This document shows, one piece after another, positions 26,010 through 32,453 of a DNA stretch of 32,453 bases. The stretch comes from Sphingobacterium cavernae (GTDB lineage: Bacteria > Bacteroidota > Bacteroidia > Sphingobacteriales > Sphingobacteriaceae): assembly GCF_008520265.1 (NCBI RefSeq), contig NZ_VIQM01000026.1, positions 31,902-64,354 of the forward strand. The letters run 5' to 3'. Numbering within the stretch: position 1 is the first letter of the stretch; each line of letters starts with the position of its first letter. The notes beneath the pieces are model-generated. The model was not told the origin of the DNA. It saw only the letters and a list, made by a program, of their open reading frames with translations, and ran no database searches. The position numbers and the translations under genes were made by a program.

Positions 26010-27047
26010 TTAATTTAGATTATGAGAAATATAATTTTCTATAAAATGATCAAAGGTTGTTTGTTGATGATCTGCTGATTGCAAATGGATAGGGATGTAG
26101 TATAAAGGATAGTTTTGAAAAGCACTATCTTCTATGCGTTGTATGTCTTTCTCCGTTGTAAGAATCAATTTATTCGAAGATTGAATGAAATCAAATTTTG
26201 CTTTAATGTTATCAAAATCACTAGACGTGAAATTATGATGGTCTGGATATTTTACTAAATGAACAATATTTCTATTCTTTTCCAAAAATTCGACAAGTGG
26301 TTTTGGATTTGCGATTCCGCAGAATAATAGTATATCTTTACCTTCCAATTTTTCTGATAAAACTTCTCCTTGTTTATTATGCGGAATATCATAGCCAATT
26401 TTGGTATAGAAAATAGGTGCTATATTGTGTTTGCGGAGTATATGTTCTATATGTGCTTTTTGTTCGTCTGTAATAACATCTGGACATTTGGTAATAATAA
26501 TAAGATCAGCTCTTTTGGTGGAAGAAATAATATCCCTAAAATCACCTGTCGGTAAAGTGATTATTGGCTTTCTGAAAGAATTAAAGTCAAAAAGTAATAT
26601 CGCGTAGCCCGGCTTTAATTTTCTGTGTTGAAAGGCATCATCCAATAGTATTACATCATGTTGGTCTTGCAGTTTCTCAACACCTTCGCAACGATTTTCA
26701 TTAACTGCGACAGTTACTTCAGGAAATTTAGTTTTAAATTGTAAAGGCTCATCTCCTACTTCAAATGCTTTTGAATTTGTTTGTACAAGTCTAAAACCTT
26801 TTGTCTTGCGTCCGTAGCCACGACTTAGTGTTGCAATTTTGTATTTATCCTTCAGTAATTTGATAAGGTATTCTGTCAATGGGCTTTTGCCTGTACCACC
26901 AATAGCCAAATTGCCGATGACAATAGTTGGAATTTGGAAGGACTTGCTTTTGAGGATTTCTTTGTCATACAATAGATTTCTTAGCCAAATGATGCTATGG
27001 TATATTAGGGTAAAAGGTAATAAAATCCACCGTAGAATAGTTATCAT
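26010..27047 (-). CDS. lpxK: Tetraacyldisaccharide 4'-kinase LpxK
   Basis: 345 residues. It adds the 4'-phosphate to the lipid A precursor at the inner membrane. N-terminal hydrophobic segment (about 6-22) for membrane association, then P-loop IGNLAIGGTGKSPLTEYL (44-61), LSRGYGRKTKGF, VGDEPLQF, ILLDDAFQHRKL (the DDxxQ/H catalytic region) and the LPTGDFRD block. These are all LpxK hallmarks. Its ATG overlaps the gldH stop by 4 bp (27044-27047), so it is the last gene of the holB operon. No clear terminator is visible after it. Confidence 0.96.
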   Translation of the reverse strand: MITILRWILLPFTLIYHSIIWLRNLLYDKEILKSKSFQIPTIVIGNLAIGGTGKSPLTEYLIKLLKDKYKIATLSRGYGRKTKGFRLVQTNSKAFEVGDEPLQFKTKFPEVTVAVNENRCEGVEKLQDQHDVILLDDAFQHRKLKPGYAILLFDFNSFRKPIITLPTGDFRDIISSTKRADLIIITKCPDVITDEQKAHIEHILRKHNIAPIFYTKIGYDIPHNKQGEVLSEKLEGKDILLFCGIANPKPLVEFLEKNRNIVHLVKYPDHHNFTSSDFDNIKAKFDFIQSSNKLILTTEKDIQRIEDSAFQNYPLYYIPIHLQSADHQQTTFDHFIENYISHNLN

Positions 27048-27502
27048 TTTTTGATGATTTTGATGCCAACATCAATCACTTCGGGCAAAGGGTTGACCCG
27101 CATATTCTGCTCTAATCCAAAAGTATATACTCCTGTATCGGGGAAAGTAAAATTAGATTTCGCTAAATACTGTATTTCATATAAGGAGCCAGAAGATTGA
27201 CTTACCCATTTCCCATCAAGTTCTGCCAACTTAATTTCTTTGCGGTAGCTGGTGTCTGCTATACCTTTTCCCTTTGCGTGTAATAGCAAGTATATATTCG
27301 AATAATCATACAGGTTTGTATGCCTTAAGTTGATGTAGACATCATATTTAGCTTTATTATCCTTGATATTGACGGCAAACGAAGGCACTTGGCTATAATT
27401 CCAGGACCTATCAGTTACTTCTTTATTCTCTTCATAGTAGGCATCACTGGTACATGAAGAAAACAAATTACATACGACCAAGAAAGCTAAAAACTTTTTC
27501 AT
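27044..27502 (-). CDS. gldH: Gliding motility-type lipoprotein GldH
   Basis: 152 residues. Lipoprotein signal with lipobox LFSSC (Cys17), followed by the GldH pattern: SWNYSQVPSFAVNIKDNKAKYDVYINLRHTNLYDYSNIYL, recognised here from its key residues (W at about 33, Y-V-LRHT-Y-YSN), and a C-terminal FTFPDTGVYTFGLEQNMR. GldH was defined in Flavobacterium johnsoniae gliding, but orthologues occur in non-gliding Bacteroidota, so motility should not be inferred. It lies between ricT and lpxK, 24 bp after the former and overlapping the latter by 4 bp. Confidence 0.88.
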   Translation of the reverse strand: MKKFLAFLVVCNLFSSCTSDAYYEENKEVTDRSWNYSQVPSFAVNIKDNKAKYDVYINLRHTNLYDYSNIYLLLHAKGKGIADTSYRKEIKLAELDGKWVSQSSGSLYEIQYLAKSNFTFPDTGVYTFGLEQNMRVNPLPEVIDVGIKIIKK

Positions 27503-27526
27503 ATTAAAAAAATATAGGTGGTGAAA

Positions 27527-28909
27527 TTATTCACCACCACTTTGTTGTTTATTGTCGTTTGATTTATTCCTATTGCGGTTATTGTTGAATCTCCTTTTTT
27601 TCTTTTGTTCGGGAGATTTCTGCGTGTTGTCATTAGGCTTTACTTCGGTATCTACCTTTTTGTGCTCTCTAGGCGCAGGTCGAGGCTTTTGTTCTTTGTT
27701 GACTGGTACAGATACCGATTTATCATTTTCTACTTTAGTAGCAACAACAGCTTGTTTAGTACGAGGCTTTTTCTTCTTGCGTTTTCTGTTTTTTTCATCC
27801 AAACGTGTCAAACTATCTTGGCCGACAACATTTTCATAATCTAGAATTACAGGTTTAGCAACTTCCATTTTTTCAGGAGCACGATCTAAGCTTTCAGGCT
27901 TCTCACCTTTTTTATTTTGCTCTGCTAGCTCTTTTACTTTTTTGATAGGCAAAGGAATCCAGCTCTCAGCTCCAGGGTACGAAAACCACATTGTTTTTTT
28001 GAAAATATCGGTTTTTTGTAGATATGCAACACCATTACGCGTTTCAATACGATCTACATCATTCGGAATATCCTTCAAAGCATCCATGTAGCTATCCAAT
28101 TCATAGTTGAGACAACATTTCAACTTACCACATTGACCCGCAAGCTTAAGCGTATTCAAGGAAAGATTTTGATAACGTGCTGCCGAAGTAGAAACTGTTT
28201 TGAAGTCTGTCAACCAAGTTGAACAACACAATTCGCGACCGCAAGAACCAATTCCACCTAAGCGACTAGCTTCCTGACGCATTCCAATTTGGCGCATTTC
28301 GATACGAATACGAAAAGATTCCGCCATTTTTTTGATTAACTCACGGAAATCCACACGTCCTTCAGCCGTATAATAAAAGGTTGCTTTTGTCTTATCTCCT
28401 TGGTAGTCTACATCTGAAATTTTCATGGAAAGACCTAAGTCCAAAGCCAATTTACGCGCCTTATGCATGGTTTCCCATTCCAATTCTTTTGCCGCATTGT
28501 ATTTCGCTACATCAGCTTCATTCGCTTTTCTGTAGATTTTCTTCTCTACTGTTTCAGGATTTACATTGTTTTTCTTCAGTTGAAGACGAACCAATTCTCC
28601 TGTAAGCGATACGTGTCCAATATCATAACCTCCCGTAGAAGGTTCTACTGCGACCATTTCCCCCATTTCAAGATAAAGATTGTCCGTGTTCACAAAGAAA
28701 TCTTTGCGAGATCCTTTGAAACGAACTTCTACTATATTGAAAGGTTTATAATTTGATGGCAAATCCATATCGGAAAGCCAGTCATACACATCTAATTTAT
28801 TACATCCGCTGGTCATGCAGGTTCCGTTGTTATTACAGCCTGCAGGTACAGTACCTAATTTGCTGCTCGTACCACAACCACCACCGGATGAGCAACTGCC
28901 ACATCCCAT
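27527..28909 (-). CDS. ricT: PSP1-domain protein, RicT/YaaT homologue, with extended tails
   Basis: 460 residues, longer than Bacillus subtilis RicT (about 275). The central part (about 50-310) has the PSP1 core, with YYTAEGRVDFRELIKKMAE and RIRIEMRQIGMRQEA, then GSCGRELCCSTWL and GQCGKLKCCLNYE, the conserved double-Cys blocks. N-terminal six cysteines lie within 36 residues (3, 6, 12, 25, 31, 36). The C-terminal 110 residues are Lys/Asn/Arg-rich and low-complexity. Placement directly after holB is the same as in Bacillus, where the gene sits beside holB. There, RicT works with two partners carrying Fe-S clusters and affects RNase Y-dependent RNA processing; partners are not in this window. 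Confidence 0.85.
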   Translation of the reverse strand: MGCGSCSSGGGCGTSSKLGTVPAGCNNNGTCMTSGCNKLDVYDWLSDMDLPSNYKPFNIVEVRFKGSRKDFFVNTDNLYLEMGEMVAVEPSTGGYDIGHVSLTGELVRLQLKKNNVNPETVEKKIYRKANEADVAKYNAAKELEWETMHKARKLALDLGLSMKISDVDYQGDKTKATFYYTAEGRVDFRELIKKMAESFRIRIEMRQIGMRQEASRLGGIGSCGRELCCSTWLTDFKTVSTSAARYQNLSLNTLKLAGQCGKLKCCLNYELDSYMDALKDIPNDVDRIETRNGVAYLQKTDIFKKTMWFSYPGAESWIPLPIKKVKELAEQNKKGEKPESLDRAPEKMEVAKPVILDYENVVGQDSLTRLDEKNRKRKKKKPRTKQAVVATKVENDKSVSVPVNKEQKPRPAPREHKKVDTEVKPNDNTQKSPEQKKKRRFNNNRNRNKSNDNKQQSGGE

Positions 28910-28919
28910 ATTTTTCTTT

Positions 28920-30065
28920 CTATATATATTGAGTCCCTTTTGGGAACGTTTGATATTTGAACAATAAAACTAATTGCAAAGATAAATCTAAAAATAATAT
29001 TTTAGGATTACCATTTCTTTCGATGCCGTAATGTGTTTTTTCTAACAAATCGATGGCTTCTGTCAACTGTTCAAATAGGTATAATTCACTAAATTTTTCG
29101 ACAAACTTCAGCTCTTCTTCTTTCAAAAATACTAAACTCCGTAAACCTTGCTGAATCAACATGATTTGTCGAATTATATTAATAGCATAAAGTAAGAAAC
29201 TTTTTTGATTTTCACGTCCTAGTTTTGAAAGATTGTCGTCACTGAGTTTCAAAATATCAGCTCCGCGATCGGTTACAATGGCGCGCATCCATTCAACAAA
29301 AGTTGTAAAATTACTATTATGCTCTTGATAGGATAAAAGATTCAGTGCTTCTTGCACATTTCCATCGGCGATGAAGGCAATTTCATTAGCCACCGAATTT
29401 TCTATTTGATGTTTTTCTACGAGGTAATTTTTCATCTCGTCATGTCCAATCTTATTGATTTTGACAAGTTGTGTCCGCGAGATAATCGTATTGAGTATGC
29501 GTTCTTGATTTTCAGCTACCAAAAGGAATAATGTTTTGACGGGTGGTTCCTCGATGAGCTTTAATAAAGCATTTCCTTCTTTATCCAAATATTCAGGCAG
29601 CCACATAATCAAAACCTTGTATTCTGCTTCAAAAGATTTTAAGCTTAGTTTTTTGATAATGTCATGTACTTCCTTGATCGGAATATTAGCTTGCTTATTT
29701 CCTGCGTCTAACTGTTCGCGCCAATAGTTCAATCCTAAATAAGGATTTTTACTTAAGGCAGAGCGCCATTCTTGCAAGACATCAATAGCAATTGCTGTAT
29801 CTTTTGAAGGATAAAACGGGTATGAAAAATGCAAATCTGGGTGGATTAGACGTTGATATTTGTGACAAGAGCCACAATATCCACAGCTGTCATTTTCGAG
29901 CTTATTTTCACAATTGATATATTGGGCATAAGCTACCGCAAGAGCAAGTGAACCAGATCCTTCGGGACCTAAAAATAACTGCGCATGACTCACTCGGTTA
30001 TTTTTAACCGAATTTAGCAGATGATTTTTGACCTCTTGGTGTCCTATTATTTCCTTGAATTGCAT
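28920..30065 (-). CDS. holB: DNA polymerase III delta-prime subunit (HolB)
   Basis: 381 residues of the AAA+ clamp-loader family. IIGHQEVKNHLLNSVKNN near the start is typical. The P-loop position reads GPEGSGSLAL (33-42), with Ser39 where a functional Walker A has Lys; delta-prime subunits do not hydrolyse ATP, so this is expected. A four-Cys zinc module follows (Cys52, 61, 64, 67) and the sensor/arginine-finger region SRTQL is present (ISRTQLVKI). It belongs to the loader that places the dnaN clamp on DNA, and dnaN is encoded divergently next door. First gene of the operon holB-ricT-gldH-lpxK; 10 bp separate it from ricT. Confidence 0.92.
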   Translation of the reverse strand: MQFKEIIGHQEVKNHLLNSVKNNRVSHAQLFLGPEGSGSLALAVAYAQYINCENKLENDSCGYCGSCHKYQRLIHPDLHFSYPFYPSKDTAIAIDVLQEWRSALSKNPYLGLNYWREQLDAGNKQANIPIKEVHDIIKKLSLKSFEAEYKVLIMWLPEYLDKEGNALLKLIEEPPVKTLFLLVAENQERILNTIISRTQLVKINKIGHDEMKNYLVEKHQIENSVANEIAFIADGNVQEALNLLSYQEHNSNFTTFVEWMRAIVTDRGADILKLSDDNLSKLGRENQKSFLLYAINIIRQIMLIQQGLRSLVFLKEEELKFVEKFSELYLFEQLTEAIDLLEKTHYGIERNGNPKILFLDLSLQLVLLFKYQTFPKGTQYI

Positions 30066-30078
30066 AAAAATTTCAACA

Positions 30079-30086
30079 CAAATGTA
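30079..30086 (-). promoter_or_regulatory. -7 promoter element for the holB operon
   Basis: Minus strand reads TACATTTG, an exact TAnnTTTG match, ending 13 bases before the holB start codon. Confidence 0.5.
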
Positions 30087-30189
30087 CTAAAATTAAAATT
30101 GTATAAATAATAGTCTTGTGATGGCTAGAGATTCGAATTTTAGATATAAATTACGTAATATTGCATACAAGTAAAATATCGCAAAAAGC

Positions 30190-31314
30190 ATGAGATTCAT
30201 TGTATCCACTTCAGTCTTATTAAAACAACTTCAAGCCATCAGTGGCGCTTCGAGTAGTAGCACTGTTCTTCCAATTTTGGAAAACTTCTTGTTTGAAATC
30301 AAAGACAATATGCTGACTATATCAGCTACAGATTTACAAACAAGTATGGTTACTTCTTTGCCAATAGAAGCAAAAGAAGAAGGTCGAGTAGCGATGCCAT
30401 CCAAAATTTTGATCGATACGTTAAAAACGTTACCCGATCAGCCGGTGGCTTTTTCTGTAGATACCAAAACATTAGCTATTGAGATTAGTGCAGGTGACGG
30501 TAAATACAAATTGAGTGGCGAAAATGCGGATGATTTTCCAAAAATTCCTGTTGTAGATACTGTTTCTACAGTAAAATTGGCTTCTTCTATTTTGTCTGAA
30601 GCGATTAATAAAACAATTTTTGCGGTAAGTAATGATGAATTACGTCCAGCGATGTCAGGTGTGTTGGTTCAATTGAATGAACAAAATATCACATTTGTAT
30701 CGACAGATGCGCATAAATTAGTTAGATACCGTCGTACAGATGTGGGTGCAGAGAAATCAACATCAATTATTCTTCCAAAGAAAGCTTTGACTTTACTGAA
30801 ATCTTCTTTGCCTTCCGATGATACTTCGGTTTCTATTGAATACAACAATACAAATGCTTTCTTCCATTTCGGAAACATCAATTTGATTTGTCGTCTTGTA
30901 GATGAGCGTTACCCAGATTATGAAGCGGTAATTCCTCAAGTAAATCCAAATAAATTAACGGTAGATCGTTCGTTGTTCTTAAACATTCTACGTCGTGTAG
31001 TTATTTTCGCAAACAAAACAACGCACCAAGTACGTTTGAAAATCAATGGTTCGGAATTACATATTTCGGCAGAAGATTTAGATTTTTCAAATGAGGCACA
31101 CGAAAGATTGAGCTGTCAATTTGAAGGTGATGATATGGAAATCGGTTTCAATGCAAAGTTTTTAGTTGAAATGTTGAACAACTTGAACTGTGAAGAGGTG
31201 GTGTTGGAAATGAGTAGTCCTAATCGTGCAGGTCTTTTGGTGCCAGCTGTGAAAGCAGACAATGAAGAGATCTTGATGTTGGTGATGCCTGTAATGTTGA
31301 ATAACTACAATTAA
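30190..31314 (+). CDS. dnaN: DNA polymerase III beta subunit (sliding clamp) DnaN
   Basis: 374 residues, full length, three clamp domains. MRFIVSTSVLLKQLQAISGA at the start, LPILENFLFEI, SGENADDFPKIP (about 115-126), ELRPAMSGVLVQL, FVSTDAHKLVRYR and the C-terminal hydrophobic-pocket region ending LVMPVMLNNYN (the family's (M/L)P(M/V)R-type end with Asn in place of Arg) are the landmarks. It tethers polymerase to DNA. Divergent from holB; 13 bp upstream of the dedA-like gene, so likely co-transcribed. A 7-of-8 -7 element (TAGTCTTG, 30111-30118) is the best promoter candidate. Confidence 0.97.
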   Translation: MRFIVSTSVLLKQLQAISGASSSSTVLPILENFLFEIKDNMLTISATDLQTSMVTSLPIEAKEEGRVAMPSKILIDTLKTLPDQPVAFSVDTKTLAIEISAGDGKYKLSGENADDFPKIPVVDTVSTVKLASSILSEAINKTIFAVSNDELRPAMSGVLVQLNEQNITFVSTDAHKLVRYRRTDVGAEKSTSIILPKKALTLLKSSLPSDDTSVSIEYNNTNAFFHFGNINLICRLVDERYPDYEAVIPQVNPNKLTVDRSLFLNILRRVVIFANKTTHQVRLKINGSELHISAEDLDFSNEAHERLSCQFEGDDMEIGFNAKFLVEMLNNLNCEEVVLEMSSPNRAGLLVPAVKADNEEILMLVMPVMLNNYN

Positions 31315-31327
31315 TCTTTAGCTCGTT

Positions 31328-31987
31328 TTGGATTTAATATATTCTTTGATAGATTTTGTTCTTCACATTGATGATCATTTGATTCAGATTGTGAATGATT
31401 ATAAATATTGGACTTACCTTATTTTGTTTCTAATCATTTTCGTGGAAACTGGAGTTGTAGTTATGCCCTTTCTGCCAGGTGACTCGTTGTTGTTTGCTGC
31501 AGGAATGTTGGCAGCTCAACCGAATGAATTGAATGTTTGGTTGTTAATTGGTTTATTGCTTATTGCGGCTATTGCGGGAGATTCGCTTAATTATTCTATT
31601 GGAAAGAACTTTGGTATGCGTATTACGAAGTTTAAGTTATTTGGTAAACAAATGGTTACCGATGCGCAAATTGAAAAAACACATTCTTTTTATGAGAAAT
31701 ACGGTAGCAAAACTATTGTTATCGCTCGTTTTGTTCCAATTGTACGTACGTTAGCTCCTTTTGTTGGTGGTATTGGCCGTATGAATTATGGTACATTCAT
31801 TACCTATAACGTAGTGGGTGCGATTCTTTGGGTTGTTGGACTTACATTAGCGGGTTATTTTTTAGGTAATATCCCATTTATACGTGATAACTTCTCTCAA
31901 GTCGTATTAGCAATTATTGTGCTGTCCGTACTACCGATTGTGTATGAAGTCATAAAAGAGAAATTTTTTAATAAGAAGGAAGCTTAA
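31328..31987 (+). CDS. DedA-family inner-membrane protein
   Basis: 219 residues. TTG start: an in-frame stop lies 9 bases upstream (31319) and there is no ATG near the N-terminus. Hydrophobic segments lie at about 28-48, 70-88, 133-150, 158-175 and 186-205. Family motifs are FVETGVVVMPFLPGDSLLFAAG (about residues 38-59; key residues E, P, PGDS) and IVIARFVPIVRTLAPFVGG (R-F-P-R-P pattern). DedA proteins include undecaprenyl-phosphate and phospholipid flippases and affect proton motive force; the substrate here cannot be told. Probably second gene of a dnaN unit. The stop codon sits in the loop of the terminator. Confidence 0.9.
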   Translation: MDLIYSLIDFVLHIDDHLIQIVNDYKYWTYLILFLIIFVETGVVVMPFLPGDSLLFAAGMLAAQPNELNVWLLIGLLLIAAIAGDSLNYSIGKNFGMRITKFKLFGKQMVTDAQIEKTHSFYEKYGSKTIVIARFVPIVRTLAPFVGGIGRMNYGTFITYNVVGAILWVVGLTLAGYFLGNIPFIRDNFSQVVLAIIVLSVLPIVYEVIKEKFFNKKEA

Positions 31988-32004
31988 TAGCTTCCTTTTT
32001 TGTT
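31976..32004 (+). terminator. Intrinsic terminator of the dnaN/dedA unit
   Basis: Perfect 9-bp stem AAGGAAGCT/AGCTTCCTT with loop TAAT, followed by a T run. The dedA stop codon forms part of the loop. Confidence 0.85.
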
Positions 32005-32024
32005 TTATAAAACGGAGCGTAAAA

Positions 32025-32047
32025 CCCACAGGTGTTTAGCCTGTGGG
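32025..32047. repeat. Subterminal hairpin of the IS200/IS605 element
   Basis: CCCACAGG/CCTGTGGG perfect 8-bp inverted repeat with loop TGTTTAG, 11 bp from the tnpA stop codon. IS200/IS605 TnpA recognises such single-stranded hairpins near each end rather than terminal inverted repeats. Confidence 0.7.
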
Positions 32048-32057
32048 ATGTAAGCGA

Positions 32058-32453
32058 CTAACCCTGATTAAGAATATACTCACGAATAGTATCAGGAGAT
32101 GCTTCACCTATTGAACAAACAAAATAACCATCAGACCAGAAAGTATGTTCTTTCCAAAAATGTTTAAATAAGAATGACCTGTGTGGTGAACACGAAATGT
32201 AATAAGTAGATTCTTGTTTTAACTTGCGATCAATAGAAGTAATTGAAACACGAGGGATATAAGATATAACGAATAAGAAAATGGATGTGGTCTAAATCAG
32301 ATTCAAACACTTCAATTTGAAAATCTGAATTAGAAGTAATGTTTAAGAGAAAAGAACGCATATCATCTTTTAACTGACCGACAAGTAACTTTTTACGATA
32401 CTTGCAAACGAAGATTAAATGACACTTTAAGTAGTGTTTTGAACGATTTGTGC
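32058..32453 (-). pseudogene. tnpA: IS200/IS605 Y1 transposase TnpA, frameshifted
   Basis: Minus-strand reading from the window edge gives NRSKHYLKCHLIFVCKYRKK, then the HUH motif HIH in DLDHIHFLI (codons at 32281-32292), after which the frame runs into a stop at 32230-32232. Shifting the frame restores YIPRVSITSIDRKLKQEST, then FWKEHTFWSDGYFVCSIGEA, and ends REYILNQG with the catalytic Tyr (32076-32078) and Gln four residues later. The shift coincides with a tandem duplication GATATAA GATATAA (32256-32269); removing one copy rejoins both halves. Only the first few codons are missing at the window edge. The protein is therefore near full length but inactive unless frameshifting occurs. Confidence 0.85.

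Larger units (their letters stand above)
32005..32453 (-). mobile_element. IS200/IS605-family element, tnpA-downstream end (continues past the window)
   Basis: It contains a broken tnpA on the minus strand and, just past its stop, a subterminal hairpin. The element has no IR of the classical kind, as expected for this family. The left boundary is estimated between the dedA terminator and the hairpin; the other end lies beyond the window. Confidence 0.75.

Noticed and set aside
28920..30065. Loss of Walker A lysine in HolB as a sign of decay
   Set aside because: Delta-prime subunits are non-hydrolysing by nature; the reading frame is intact and the gene heads an operon.
1..32453. CRISPR arrays, tRNA or rRNA genes, phage or defence islands
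   Set aside because: No regularly spaced repeats, no cloverleaf or rRNA-like sequence, and no defence or phage gene families were seen.

Overview
The window is core chromosome from an AT-rich bacterium of the phylum Bacteroidota. The evidence is a GldH-type gliding lipoprotein, an Ig-like lipoprotein family typical of the phylum, LpxK (so lipid A is made), and seven exact copies of the Bacteroidota -7 promoter element TAnnTTTG, most of them a few bases from a start codon. The genus cannot be named from the sequence alone. I did not find a new defence, CRISPR or metabolic system. The most notable content is the chromosome replication and segregation architecture.

Left part (1-10206): the 3' end of miaE; a flavin-dependent LLM oxidoreductase; apaG; a TIP30-like NAD(P)-binding protein translationally coupled to a Uup-type ABC-F ATPase; mnmG; an Ig-like lipoprotein; then, on the minus strand, a gamma-carbonic anhydrase-like protein and nadB. 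Between the ABC-F gene and mnmG lie two perfect palindromes, one of them identical to the canonical ParB site parS.

Middle (10207-10684): a 478-bp gene-free, AT-rich gap between divergent nadB and nadA. It holds three perfect and several near-perfect DnaA boxes plus a parS half-site, and is my candidate for oriC. It lies in the divergent promoter region of the first two enzymes of NAD synthesis. Further parS-type palindromes occur inside nadA and inside an acyl-CoA dehydrogenase gene.

10685-20244: nadA, thiL and a small lipoprotein, followed by what looks like a leucine-catabolism block: acetoacetyl-CoA synthetase, a carboxyltransferase subunit of the methylcrotonyl-CoA carboxylase type, an acyl-CoA dehydrogenase, an HMG-CoA lyase and a crotonase. 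The biotin carboxylase subunit is absent from the window. A second lipoprotein sits convergent to the synthetase.

20245-32057: scpA (condensin partner), dxs, dnaA with its own DnaA-box-bearing upstream gap, two small Spy-like exported proteins, and a minus-strand operon holB-ricT-gldH-lpxK. This operon is divergent from dnaN, which is followed by a DedA-family membrane protein. Replication initiator, sliding clamp, clamp-loader subunit, condensin subunit and parS sites are thus within about 27 kb.

32005-32453: one end of an IS200/IS605-family element, with its terminal hairpin and a tnpA gene broken by a 7-bp tandem duplication.
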